64,000 nt of DNA from Proteobacteria bacterium SG_bin9. Lineage in GTDB: Bacteria > Pseudomonadota > Alphaproteobacteria > Rhizobiales > Xanthobacteraceae. Positions within the stretch are counted from its first letter, which is position 1. Every line of letters starts with the position of its first letter. Shown here one piece after another: positions 22,243-31,289 of the stretch. The notes beneath the pieces were generated by a model. That model saw only the letters and a program-made list of their open reading frames with translations, did not search any database and was not told the DNA's origin. Location: contig LWDM01000044.1 of assembly GCA_002083525.1 (NCBI GenBank), positions 72,314-136,313 of the forward strand. The letters run 5' to 3'. The position numbers and the translations under genes are program-made.

Positions 22243-22389
22243 ACTTGGGCCGCTGTGTAGGGGCCGAACACCATCGGGTCAATAGCGCGGCGGGCTTTCC
22301 ACCGGCGCTGTGGAACGCCCGATTCAAGTGGGATTTCAGCCGGTTCGAAGCCGGAGCTGAGGTCCGGCACGAGAGGACGGCGGCGCCAA

Positions 22390-25056
22390 TCAGCTGCGGT
22401 CGGCCTGAATGTCGGCCGCCATCGCGGCCGGCTGACGGGCCGTCGGGTTTGGCAGCGAGATCGGCCGCAGGCCGATCAGCTCGGCCGAGCGGATGCGGGC
22501 ATTGCTCCAGAATTCGAAGGCGTTGATCCGCGAATTCTCCAGCAGCGCCAGGCCGACGGCGGAGAGGAACGGCAGGCTTTGCAGCACCAGCACGCCGGCG
22601 AAGATGTAGATCTCGCGGATTTCCTTGAAATTGTTCATCACCACCAGCACGGCGGCGCCGATCAGCAGCAGCACGCCGATGACCGCTTCCCAGAACGCCT
22701 GGAATTCGATCGAGAGCCGCGACAGGCCGCCCTTGGAAGTGCGGGCGAACGGCAGGTGATCCTTGATCAGGCCGTCGGCGACGGCCCGCGACACCGTCCA
22801 CTGCACGGACATGGCGGTGAACATGGCCGCGAACATCTGGCCGAGCTTGATCGAAACACGCAGGCGATAGAGCGCGACGAAATGGATCAGCGTGACGACG
22901 AAGGCCGCGATGATCGGAACGGTGAGAATCTTGTCCGGGATGGCGATGTCGGCGAAGGCCACGATCGGCACCCAGATCAGGTTGAGGATCGCCACCACGA
23001 CGCCGAGGCTTTCAGCGCCGAGCCAGTTCAGCCAGCCGATGGAGAACTCGCGCTTCTGGTCGGGGGTGAGCCGGCTCGCGCCGGGCAGGAAGCGCCGCCA
23101 ATGCTTCTTGACGATCTGGAAGCCGCCATAGGCCCAGCGATGGCGCTGTTTCTTGAACGCCTCATAGGTGTCGGGCAACAGGCCATATCCATAACGCTTG
23201 TTGCTGTAATGGGTGAGCCAGCCGTGCTCCTGAATGGCGAGGCCGAGATCGGTGTCCTCGCAGATGGTGTCGCCGGCCCAGCCGCCCGCCATGTCCATCG
23301 CCGAGCGGCGGATCAGGCACATGGTGCCATGGACGATGATGGCGTTGAACTCGTTGCGCTGGACCATGCCGATGTCGAAAAAACCGGCGTACTCGCCGTT
23401 CATGGCGTAGTGCATCAGCGAGCGGCTTTCGTCGCGATGATCCTGCGGCGCCTGGACGAGGCCGACACGCGGATCGGCGAAAGCCGGGACGAGGTCCTTC
23501 AGCCAGTCGGGCGTCACCACATAGTCGGCGTCGATGACGCCGATGATTTCGGCGTCGGGCGCGGTGCGCTCCATGGCGATGCGCAGCGCTCCCGCTTTGA
23601 AGCCCTTCACCTTCTCGGCGTTGATGAAGACGAATCGCTCGCCGAGCATGCGGCAGTGGTCCTGGATCGGCTCCCAGAACGTGGGATCGGGCGTGTTGTT
23701 GATGATCACCACGCACTCGAAGTTCGGATAGTCGAGACGCGCGACCGCATCGAGGGTCTGCTTCAGCATCTCCGGCGGCTCGAAATAGGCCGGGATGTGG
23801 ATCGACACTTTCGGGAATTGGCCGTCGGCCGGAGCGGGGAGGCCCGCCGCGATCAAGCGCCGCGGCGTGCGGCCGAATGCAATCGTCGAAATTTCCTCGA
23901 CGCGCGCCATGGCGATCAGGATCAGCGGCACCAGCAGGATCAGGCCGAGGATCAGCGCGAAGGCCGAGCCCCAGACGAAGTAGTGCGCGGTCCAGTAGGC
24001 GAAAATGGTCGCGACCCACGCGCCGACGATGTTCGCGGCGGCTGAAAGCACGGTGGCCTGCATCATCGTCGGGTTGAACAGGCGGAAGATCGGCAGCGAG
24101 AGCAGGATGCCGACGAGCACGGCGATGCCGGCCTGCTTCCAATAATTCTCGTTCACGACCGGGCCGGACCAGGCGAATTTCGGTTCGCGTGATGCATCAA
24201 GAATGCCCCAGTAAGGACCCACGCTGCCTTCGAAAAATTTCCAGGGCTGATCGATCGCTTCGACGATGTTGTAGTCCATGCCGATGGCTTCGGCGCGGGT
24301 GACGAAATTGCGCAGAACCACTGCCTGCTGAAACTGCCCGGGATCGGCGTTGCGCAGGTTATAGCCGGCACTCGGCCAGCCGAATTCGGCGATGGTGATG
24401 CGCTTGCCGGGGAAGTTCTCGCGCAGCAGACCGTAAATGTAGACGGCCTGATCGACGGCCTGGGTGTCCTTGAAGTTTTCCCAGTACGGCAGCACGTGCG
24501 CGGCAATGAAATCGACGGACGAGGCGAGCGAAGGGTTGTCGCGCCAGATGTTCCAGATCTCGCCGGTCGTCACCGGCACGGTGACCTGGCGCTTCACGCG
24601 GCGGATCAGCTCGGCCAGTTCCTCGACCTTCAGTTCGCCGCGGTAGATGGTTTCGTTGCCGACGACGAGGCCGATGACGTTCGAATTCTTTTTGGCGAGA
24701 TCGATCGCAGCCTGAATTTCACGCTCGTTGCGTTCGGTGTTCTTGTCGATCCACGCGCCGACCGTGACCTTCAATCCGAATTCGGCGGCGATCGGCGGCA
24801 CGAGTTCGACACCGCCCGTCGACGAGTAGAGACGAATCGCGCGCGTCAGCGGCGCCAGCTTTCTCAGGTCGGTGCGAATCTTTTCGATGGTCGGAATGTT
24901 GTCGACGTCCGGATGCCCGGTGCCTTCGAACGGCGCGTACGACACGCTCGGCAGAATGCCGCGGAAGTCCGGCGCTTGCTGCTTGTCCTGTAAAAGTCCC
25001 CAAAGTGCGGCGTGCGCCGAAGCGACACACAGCAAAACTGCGACGATGACGCGCAT
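22390..25056 (-). CDS. ndvB: Cyclic beta-glucan synthase NdvB-type (GH17 + GT2 fusion)
   Basis: This 888-residue inner-membrane protein joins a signal-led GH17 glucanase/transglycosylase-like domain (about residues 30-300) to a processive GT2 glycosyltransferase (about 415-650) between membrane helices. The GH17 part keeps both catalytic glutamates (VVGNETIY near 135 and IAEFGWPS near 224). The GT2 part has DADY near 510, ED in TICEDTD, and QRHRW near 640. This architecture fits NdvB of Bradyrhizobium, which polymerises UDP-glucose into cyclic beta-(1,3),(1,6)-glucan of the periplasm. ATG 25056 places the signal peptide first; GTG 25092 is an alternative. ndvC is encoded 1.1 kb away, in the opposite direction. 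Confidence 0.88.
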   Translation of the reverse strand: MRVIVAVLLCVASAHAALWGLLQDKQQAPDFRGILPSVSYAPFEGTGHPDVDNIPTIEKIRTDLRKLAPLTRAIRLYSSTGGVELVPPIAAEFGLKVTVGAWIDKNTERNEREIQAAIDLAKKNSNVIGLVVGNETIYRGELKVEELAELIRRVKRQVTVPVTTGEIWNIWRDNPSLASSVDFIAAHVLPYWENFKDTQAVDQAVYIYGLLRENFPGKRITIAEFGWPSAGYNLRNADPGQFQQAVVLRNFVTRAEAIGMDYNIVEAIDQPWKFFEGSVGPYWGILDASREPKFAWSGPVVNENYWKQAGIAVLVGILLSLPIFRLFNPTMMQATVLSAAANIVGAWVATIFAYWTAHYFVWGSAFALILGLILLVPLILIAMARVEEISTIAFGRTPRRLIAAGLPAPADGQFPKVSIHIPAYFEPPEMLKQTLDAVARLDYPNFECVVIINNTPDPTFWEPIQDHCRMLGERFVFINAEKVKGFKAGALRIAMERTAPDAEIIGVIDADYVVTPDWLKDLVPAFADPRVGLVQAPQDHRDESRSLMHYAMNGEYAGFFDIGMVQRNEFNAIIVHGTMCLIRRSAMDMAGGWAGDTICEDTDLGLAIQEHGWLTHYSNKRYGYGLLPDTYEAFKKQRHRWAYGGFQIVKKHWRRFLPGASRLTPDQKREFSIGWLNWLGAESLGVVVAILNLIWVPIVAFADIAIPDKILTVPIIAAFVVTLIHFVALYRLRVSIKLGQMFAAMFTAMSVQWTVSRAVADGLIKDHLPFARTSKGGLSRLSIEFQAFWEAVIGVLLLIGAAVLVVMNNFKEIREIYIFAGVLVLQSLPFLSAVGLALLENSRINAFEFWSNARIRSAELIGLRPISLPNPTARQPAAMAADIQADRS

Positions 25057-25291
25057 CGTAACTAGACCATCTGGGGCGGAATGGCAGGACACGAACCTGT
25101 CCCCTCGGTTCGTCCCGGCAGCATGCGAAGTTTATCTATGCCACGTGTTTTAACAACTCGTATGACGCCAATCAGCTAACGCCATGTCGATTTAAGGGCG
25201 CGGCGAAAGCGGAACGTGGAATTTTTGTTTTCGTTCCGAAGGCGGATTGTTCATCGCCCGTTCATCGGCAGCAGCCGCGAGCGATGTCCGG

Positions 25292-25858
25292 CTATTTTGC
25301 CGCGCCGCCGGTCGGAGCTGTAGCAGGCGGGGTGCCTGCCGTTGCCGGTGCTGCCGGTTGTGGAGCGGGGGGCGCAGCCGCCGCTGCCGGCTGGGGCTGG
25401 GCGTTCGGATTAATCCAGCATGCGTGCACCTGCCGGGTCAGGCTTTCCGGCACCTTGCTGTCGATCGCGCCGCCGAACTTGGTCAGGCAGCGGAAGCTCG
25501 CCTGGACATGGCCGCCGGGGCAGCCGAACCGGTCGTAAAGGTCGAGGTGGCGGAAGGCCGTGTCGAGGTCGTCCAGCCACATCAGGCGGACGAAGCGGCG
25601 GCCGAGCCAGACGCATTCAGGATTGCCGGCGGGGCCGTTGAGAACCTGGGCGGCTTCGGCAAACTCGTCGGCCCGGCGCTGGCCGTCCCGGGCGGCTTCG
25701 GCCGCGGCTGCGGCATTTGGCGACTGCCGTCCCTGATCCTGGGCCCGAACGTCGCCGCTCTGGGCGAGCGCGGCGCCAACGCCGATCATGAACACCATCC
25801 CGGGCATGGCGATGCTCCGGAACAGCTGGTTTCGCACTTTCAACAGCAAACGACGCAT
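25292..25858 (-). CDS. Small exported protein between ndvB and ndvC (possible NdvD position)
   Basis: From the ATG at 25858, preceded by GGGGAC, the 188-residue product has a signal peptide (MRRLLLKV...MPGMVFMIGVGAALA), a charged helical segment, and a domain with four cysteines (NPECVWLGRR, RFGCPGGHV, FRCLTKF, HACWIN). A Pro/Ala-rich tail ends it. The frame remains open to an ATG at 26104 (270 residues), but that extension has no recognisable features. It lies on the same strand as ndvB, 235 bases upstream of it. In Bradyrhizobium a third glucan gene, ndvD, is reported near ndvB and ndvC; equating it with this gene is only inference from position. Confidence 0.65.
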   Translation of the reverse strand: MRRLLLKVRNQLFRSIAMPGMVFMIGVGAALAQSGDVRAQDQGRQSPNAAAAAEAARDGQRRADEFAEAAQVLNGPAGNPECVWLGRRFVRLMWLDDLDTAFRHLDLYDRFGCPGGHVQASFRCLTKFGGAIDSKVPESLTRQVHACWINPNAQPQPAAAAAPPAPQPAAPATAGTPPATAPTGGAAK

Positions 25859-26176
25859 GAAGTCCCCGATGGTCCGACGCGGTTTGACCCATCCAAACCG
25901 GCGGCCGTCGACTGCCTGTTGCCGCCCAAATGGGTCCCCAATACGGCGGCGTGCAGAACAATCGCGTTCCGGAATCCCATGGCGGAGAATTGCGATTTTG
26001 TCCAGCAAGACCGGAACTTTATCGTCGCATGGGTTACCCGCCGGAGCAGGCGGATGTTCCGGCAGGCCGCCGCCCGGCATCGTTCCCCTGTTGAGCGTCC
26101 GCACCGCAGCCTGCGAACCCCTTGGCAGGGCGAGGGTGACGGGGTATCGGACGGTTAATCCCGGAGGACGGAACCG
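25859..26176. other. 318-base divergent region between the small exported-protein gene and ndvC
   Basis: It must carry the promoters for ndvC (plus) and the small gene (minus). A strong GGAGG at 26163-26167 is the ndvC ribosome-binding site. I see no convincing promoter pair or other gene; the open minus-strand frame through it is arginine-rich and probably not coding. Confidence 0.5.
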
Positions 26177-27796
26177 ATTTCCTATCGCGCGCCGCTGGCC
26201 CTTCTCGCCGTTTCCCTGAGCGTCATCGTCGCCGTCTGGTGGTGGATTGCAACGCCGGTCGCGCTCGTGCGTGCGCCGATCGATCCGGCACAGAAGCTCG
26301 AATGCGTATCCTATGCGCCGTTCCGCGGGCTACAGTCGCCGCTCGATCTCGGGGTGCGGATCACACCCGAACAGATCAAGCAGGATCTCGCCCAGCTGGC
26401 GCAGATCACCAATTGCGTTCGCACCTATTCGGTCGACAGCGGACTCGAACTGATTCCGGAGCTTGCCGAGAAAGCGGGTCTCAAGGTCATTCTCGGCATC
26501 TGGCTGTCGAGCGATCGCGTCAAGACGCGTCAGCAGATTCAAACCGGCATTGCACTCGCCAAAACCTTTCCGAACGTGATCACGTCGGTCGTTGTCGGCA
26601 ACGAGGTGCTGTTGCGCGGTGAGATGACGTCGGCCGATCTCGCGGCAACGATCCGTTCTGTGAAGGCGCAGGTCGCTCCGATGCGCGTCACCTATGCCGA
26701 TGTGTGGGAATTCTGGCTGCGCAATCGCGATGTTTATGAAGCGGTCGACTTCGTCACCATCCATATCCTGCCATACTGGGAGGACGTTCCCGTCCGCGCG
26801 CGCCATGCGGTGATGCATGTGGACTCGATCCGCAAGCGGATGGGCGTGGCGTTCCCCAACAAGGAAATCCTGATTGGTGAAACTGGTTGGCCGAGTACCG
26901 GGCGCATGCGCGAGGGCGCGCTGCCGTCGCGCACCAACCAGGCACGCGTGGTCGCGGAAATTCTCGAACTCGCGAAACGTGAAGGGTTCCGCGTCAATCT
27001 GATCGAAGCCTACGATCAGCCCTGGAAGCGGCGGCTCGAGGGCACAGTCGGCGGCTATTGGGGGCTGATCGGCGACGATCCGCGGACGCTGAAATATCCA
27101 GCGGGCAAACCGGTTTCGAACTATCCGGACTGGCAACTGTTCATGGGCGCGGGGCTGACGTTCAGCGTCATCGTTTTCGGCGTGGCACTTGTGACGCTCC
27201 GGCGCAAACCGTGGAAACCGCACTGGAGTGCCTGGCTCGCTGTGTTCGTCTCGGCCACAGCTGCCGGCGCGCTGCTGGGTGTCGCGTTCGACAAATTCCT
27301 TTACGAGAGCCTTGGTTATGGCGGCTGGATTCAAAACGGATGTCTGCTGGCGGCAGCCGTTCTGTCGCCGCTCTTCGCCACCCACGCGCTGATGGCAGGG
27401 AAGGGCCTGCCGGCCTTCGTCGAACTGATCGGCCCGCGCGACGAGCGGCGGACGTTGTGGTCTTGTTACGCCCTCGGTCTCGTGCTGACTGTCGTTGTCG
27501 TCATCGCGGCGGCGAGCGCGCTCGGCTTCGTGTTCGATCCGCGCTACCGCGACTTCAAATTCGCGTCGCTGACCATGGCGGTGCTGCCGCTCGCGGGTTT
27601 GATGGCGTTCAATCGCCCGAAAACCGGCGCGCGGCCGATTGCAGAGGCGACGTTCGCGGGCTTGCTTGTCGCCGCCGCGATCTTCACCCTCGTCAACGAA
27701 GGGCCGAAGAACTGGCAGTCGATCTGGACGTGCGGAATCTATTTGTTGCTTGGCGTCACGCTGTGGCAGGCGCGGGCCGCGCAAAGCCGAGGATGA
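26177..27796 (+). CDS. ndvC: NdvC-type beta-glucan transglycosylase, membrane-anchored GH17 (apparent ATT start)
   Basis: The protein has an N-terminal membrane anchor (YRAPLALLAVSLSVIVAVWWWIATPVALV), a GH17 domain (about residues 35-310) with both catalytic glutamates (VVVGNEVLLRGE, ILIGETGWPST), and about six to eight membrane helices to the end. This layout matches NdvC of Bradyrhizobium, linked to beta-(1,6) bonds in the cyclic glucan. The frame has no ATG, GTG or TTG before GTG 26267, which would cut off the anchor. GGAGG at 26163-26167 is followed nine bases later by ATT (26177), so ATT is taken as the start (539 residues). Its 3' end overlaps the opposite membrane-protein gene by 41 bases. 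Confidence 0.85.
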   Translation: MSYRAPLALLAVSLSVIVAVWWWIATPVALVRAPIDPAQKLECVSYAPFRGLQSPLDLGVRITPEQIKQDLAQLAQITNCVRTYSVDSGLELIPELAEKAGLKVILGIWLSSDRVKTRQQIQTGIALAKTFPNVITSVVVGNEVLLRGEMTSADLAATIRSVKAQVAPMRVTYADVWEFWLRNRDVYEAVDFVTIHILPYWEDVPVRARHAVMHVDSIRKRMGVAFPNKEILIGETGWPSTGRMREGALPSRTNQARVVAEILELAKREGFRVNLIEAYDQPWKRRLEGTVGGYWGLIGDDPRTLKYPAGKPVSNYPDWQLFMGAGLTFSVIVFGVALVTLRRKPWKPHWSAWLAVFVSATAAGALLGVAFDKFLYESLGYGGWIQNGCLLAAAVLSPLFATHALMAGKGLPAFVELIGPRDERRTLWSCYALGLVLTVVVVIAAASALGFVFDPRYRDFKFASLTMAVLPLAGLMAFNRPKTGARPIAEATFAGLLVAAAIFTLVNEGPKNWQSIWTCGIYLLLGVTLWQARAAQSRG

Positions 27797-28136
27797 GCAG
27801 GCCGATCGCAAGGCCTGACAGCGCAACGTTGTAAAGCACAATGCCAAAACCGGCGGCGATCAGCCCGCCGGTCAGTAACACAACCGACGGCCGCATCAGA
27901 TTCAGCGATGCGACGATCAGCGCAGCTATCCCGAACACCGAGTTCTTGAACAGATAGGTCGCCAAGCTGCGGATCGAGCACGAGGCCGATTGCAGACCGG
28001 CGTCGCATTGAAGCGCGAACTGCGAGAACTCGACCATCAGGTAGCGGATGTAGAGCGCGTAGCCGACGGTGAGGAAGCCGACGACCATCAACCACTGCAC
28101 CTGATAGGGCGTGAGGCGAAACGGGGTTTTCTTCAT
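27756..28136 (-). CDS. Four-helix membrane protein downstream of ndvC
   Basis: The 126-residue product has four hydrophobic segments: WLMVVGFLTVGYALYIRYL, FGIAALIVASLNL, VVLLTGGLIAAGFGIVLYNV and LAIGLLILGFA. Two cysteines lie in the first periplasmic loop (FALQCDAGLQSASCS). No family is recognised. It converges on ndvC and the two genes share 41 bases at their ends, so antisense interference between the transcripts is possible. It is probably co-transcribed from the SPOR-like gene 67 bases upstream. Confidence 0.7.
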   Translation of the reverse strand: MKKTPFRLTPYQVQWLMVVGFLTVGYALYIRYLMVEFSQFALQCDAGLQSASCSIRSLATYLFKNSVFGIAALIVASLNLMRPSVVLLTGGLIAAGFGIVLYNVALSGLAIGLLILGFARPAPATA

Positions 28137-28203
28137 CAGGAACCTGAACCGGCGGTGAAACGCATCGTTCCCCTATATAGGGCGCGATCGGGCTTGAGAA
28201 CCG

Positions 28204-29538
28204 TCAGTTGCTGCCGAGGAACGACGAAAAACCATTCCGCGCGGGCCGCTGCTGGACTACGGACGCGCTGACGCGGCGGCTTGCGCGCGACGATTTCCGG
28301 CGCGGCGGCGGCGCCGGCTTTGCGGCGGGATACTCCGAGCCCGGCGTCAGGCGCTGGCCGTCGAAGAATGCCGTTTCGCACGGACGGTCGCTCTCGGACA
28401 GCACCGCACAAATACGTGCCGCGGCGGCTGCGTCGGTGAGCGGGCCCGCAACGAGGCGGAGTTGCATGCCAAGGCCGCTACGCTCCTTGATCGCGATCAC
28501 CGGGCGCAATGGCTCCATCAGTTTCTTGTTCGACGTCTGCACCGCACGCCAGAGCGCGCGCAGCCCTTCGATCGAGCTGGCGCTGCCGAGATCGACGCCG
28601 AACTCGGTTTTCGCTGCGGGGACTTCGGCGACGGCTTCGCCGTTGTTGTCGACCGGCGGAATTGCTGCAGTGACAATCGGCGCGGGCATGGCCGGCGGAG
28701 TAGCGGCCGCTGCCTCGGCGGCGGCAGATGCTCCCGGTTGCGGTTCGGCAGGCTTGGGTTCTGCGGCCTTTGTTGCTTCAGCTGACTTCTCGGCCTCGGT
28801 GGACTTTGCGCCATCCGCCTTCGCTGGTTCCGGCTTTCCGGGCTCAACCTTTGCGGGCTCCGGCTTGGCTGTTTCAGGCTTCGCAGCGGTAGCTGGTGCC
28901 GGTTTCGATGTGGGGGCGTCCTTTTCTGATTTCGCCGCTGGACGCGTTGCTTTCGCCGGATCCTTGTCTTTGCCCGCGTCTTTCATCGGGTCGGCGTCAG
29001 CTTGCGGTGCGACCGGAATGGCCGGAAGCGCCGCGGCGGGTGGAATGGCAGGCAGTGATGCGGCAGGCGGCGACGGCTGCGGCGCAACACTTTCAGGCGC
29101 GGATGTAATCGGCGGAGCGGTCGGCAGCTGAGCCGGTGCGATCAGAGTTCGGGTTTGTTTGATCGAACTCGTCACCGAATCGACGTTCTGTTCGAGTCCG
29201 GAGACGCGCGCATAAAGTCGGTCGCGATCGGCGTTCAGCGTGTCGATGGCCGCGACCAGCCGCCGGGTCTCGCTTTCCCGTTCGTTGGCGGCCTGCGCGA
29301 TCTGCTGACTCTGGTGGACCAGCTGGTTGGCGGCGGCGAGGTCGGTGCGCATCACATTCGCCGACTGCGCGGCGAGAAACGCAAACGCCAGCGCGCCGAG
29401 CGCAGCCGCGGCCCACGAGCCCAGCTGCCACAGCATCTTGCGATCGTATGGCTCTTCTTCTGCCAGCAAATTCGCAAGCCAGCCTTCGGCCTCGTCGGCG
29501 ATCATGCCGTCGGCCAGTTCGTCACGCTTCTTCGCCAT
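28204..29538 (-). CDS. Membrane-anchored coiled-coil protein with SPOR-like C terminus
   Basis: From the ATG at 29538 the 444-residue product has a cytoplasmic N terminus (MAKKRDELADGM), one membrane helix (about residues 40-60), a short coiled coil (about 65-125), a 160-residue linker made almost wholly of Ala, Pro, Lys and Glu, and a C-terminal domain (GLGMQLRLVAGPLTDAAAAARICAVL) that resembles SPOR. SPOR domains bind denuded glycan at division sites, so a cell-wall role is plausible. It is divergent from glmU, which also feeds the wall. The C-terminal tail is strongly basic. Start at 29598 is less likely. Confidence 0.75.
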   Translation of the reverse strand: MAKKRDELADGMIADEAEGWLANLLAEEEPYDRKMLWQLGSWAAAALGALAFAFLAAQSANVMRTDLAAANQLVHQSQQIAQAANERESETRRLVAAIDTLNADRDRLYARVSGLEQNVDSVTSSIKQTRTLIAPAQLPTAPPITSAPESVAPQPSPPAASLPAIPPAAALPAIPVAPQADADPMKDAGKDKDPAKATRPAAKSEKDAPTSKPAPATAAKPETAKPEPAKVEPGKPEPAKADGAKSTEAEKSAEATKAAEPKPAEPQPGASAAAEAAAATPPAMPAPIVTAAIPPVDNNGEAVAEVPAAKTEFGVDLGSASSIEGLRALWRAVQTSNKKLMEPLRPVIAIKERSGLGMQLRLVAGPLTDAAAAARICAVLSESDRPCETAFFDGQRLTPGSEYPAAKPAPPPRRKSSRASRRVSASVVQQRPARNGFSSFLGSN

Positions 29539-29695
29539 TCGTCGGACCCAGCCCCTCCCTCGGCCGCGCGAATCACTGTGGAAGAGTAACAGGAACACTG
29601 CCGCGGCGAGCGGTTACCGGTGACGATCCAACCCCTTTTGCGGTTTGCCTGCGTCGGCTAAGAGGGCGGCTGGAACTTCCGCAGCAAGGATGTCG

Positions 29696-31081
29696 ATGCC
29701 CGACTCAAGCAGCCTGACCATCGTGCTCGCCGCCGGCGAAGGAACGCGCATGCGCTCCGCTCTGCCGAAAGTGCTGCACCCTGTTGCCGGGCAATCGCTG
29801 CTGGCACACGTGCTGCGCGCCGCGCCGAACGGCGCGAACTCCGCGCTCGCGGTTGTGGTCGGCCCGGACCGGCAGGATGTTGCCGACGAGGCGAAACGCG
29901 TTCGCGCCGATGCGGCCGTGTTCGTGCAGCGCGAGCGGCTCGGCACCGCGCATGCGGTGCTCGCAGCGCGCGAGGCCATCGCCAGAGGCGCGGCACATGT
30001 GCTGATCGCGTTCGGCGACACGCCGTTGATTTCCGCTGCGACTCTCGAGAGCCTGCGCGCGCCGTTGAACGATGGCGCAGCCGTGGCCGTGCTCGGTTTC
30101 CGCGCGGCCGATCCGAAAGGCTATGGCCGCCTGCTGATGAGCGGTGACCGGCTGACCGCGATCCGCGAGGAAGCGGACGCGACCGACGCCGAGCGCAAAG
30201 TGACGCTGTGCAATGCCGGGGTTATGGCCCTGGCCGGTAACAAGGCGCTTACAATTCTTGATCGCATCGGCAATGCCAACAAGAAGGGCGAGTACTATCT
30301 TCCCGACGCGGTCGCCATCGCCAACGAGCTTGGCTTGAAGGCATCCGCGATCGAAACCGATGAGGACGAAGTGCGGGGCATCAACACCAAGGCGCAACTC
30401 GCCGAAGCCGAACAGGTGATGCAGGCGCGGTTGCGCAGGCAGGCGCTCGATGCCGGTGTGACCATCATCGCGCCGGAGACGGTTTTCCTCGCTGCCGACA
30501 CGCAGTTCGGCAAGGACGTGACGATCGAACCGTTCGTCGTCATCGGCCCCGGTGTTACGATTGCCGATGGCGCAGTTATCCATTCGTTCTCGCATGTGAC
30601 CAACGCAACGATCGGCAAGAACGTCTCGGTCGGGCCTTACGCACGCTTGCGGCCGGGCACGTCGCTCGGTGACGGCGTGCGCATCGGCAACTTCGTCGAG
30701 GTGAAAGCGGCGACGCTCGGCGCCGGCGCCAAGGCCAATCACCTGGCCTACATCGGCGATGCGACGGTCGGCGCGAATGCCAATCTCGGCGCCGGCACCA
30801 TTACCTGCAACTACGATGGCTTCGACAAGCACCGCACCGAAGTCGGTGAGGGCGCGTTTGTCGGGACGAATTCGTCGCTGGTCGCGCCGGTGAAGATCGG
30901 CAGCGGTGCCTATATCGGATCGGGGTCAGTCGTGACCCGTAACGTGCCCGACGACGCGCTGATGCTGGAGCGGAGCGAGCAGACGGTGCGGCCCGGCTGG
31001 GCCAAGCGTTTTCGCGAAATGAAGCTGGCGGCCAAAATCGAGAAGGCGGCTGAAAAAGCGAAGGACAAGAAGCCGGAATGA
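29696..31081 (+). CDS. glmU: Bifunctional GlcNAc-1-P uridyltransferase / GlcN-1-P acetyltransferase
   Basis: GlmU acetylates glucosamine-1-phosphate and then couples it to UTP, giving UDP-GlcNAc for peptidoglycan and lipid A. The N-terminal pyrophosphorylase domain has [22 protein letters not shown] and AFGDTPL; the C-terminal left-handed beta-helix has [19 protein letters not shown] and [19 protein letters not shown] 29696 (MPDSSSL) was chosen because AAGGA is well spaced before it; ATG 29690 is two codons earlier. The product is about 461 residues. The gene is followed by glmS, so both steps of the same pathway are encoded together. Confidence 0.97.
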   Translation: MPDSSSLTIVLAAGEGTRMRSALPKVLHPVAGQSLLAHVLRAAPNGANSALAVVVGPDRQDVADEAKRVRADAAVFVQRERLGTAHAVLAAREAIARGAAHVLIAFGDTPLISAATLESLRAPLNDGAAVAVLGFRAADPKGYGRLLMSGDRLTAIREEADATDAERKVTLCNAGVMALAGNKALTILDRIGNANKKGEYYLPDAVAIANELGLKASAIETDEDEVRGINTKAQLAEAEQVMQARLRRQALDAGVTIIAPETVFLAADTQFGKDVTIEPFVVIGPGVTIADGAVIHSFSHVTNATIGKNVSVGPYARLRPGTSLGDGVRIGNFVEVKAATLGAGAKANHLAYIGDATVGANANLGAGTITCNYDGFDKHRTEVGEGAFVGTNSSLVAPVKIGSGAYIGSGSVVTRNVPDDALMLERSEQTVRPGWAKRFREMKLAAKIEKAAEKAKDKKPE

Positions 31082-31093
31082 GCTGCCGCACAG

Positions 31094-31119
31094 CGGTTAG
31101 AGTTAAGACACTCTAACCG
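31094..31119. repeat. Perfect inverted repeat between glmU and glmS
   Basis: CGGTTAGAGT (31094-31103) pairs with ACTCTAACCG (31110-31119) around a six-base loop, 12 bases after the glmU stop. No T-run follows, so it is either an RNA-stability hairpin or a protein site. It lies 170 bases before glmS. Confidence 0.5.
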
Positions 31120-31289
31120 GACATCCACTGGGCGCAGATGCCACTTAACGGTGTTTCAATCGGCAATAATTATTGAGTAACGCACCCGCCGCATTTCTCG
31201 ATAAGAGAGGCGCGCATTTGATCCGAATGCCATCTGATCGGATGCAGGGGAATTGAGCCGATCGCGGCTCAAGGGGAGAGAGCGACCGC

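Noticed and set aside
22579..24045. A 488-residue plus-strand frame opposite ndvB
   Set aside because: It is antisense to the conserved GT2 and GH17 motifs and shows no domain of its own.
25859..26104. N-terminal extension of the small gene between ndvB and ndvC to 270 residues
   Set aside because: The extension lies before a good signal peptide and ribosome-binding site at 25858 and looks like non-coding sequence.
26330..27847. A 505-residue minus-strand frame opposite ndvC
   Set aside because: Antisense shadow without recognisable motifs; ndvC is supported by catalytic motifs and membrane pattern.
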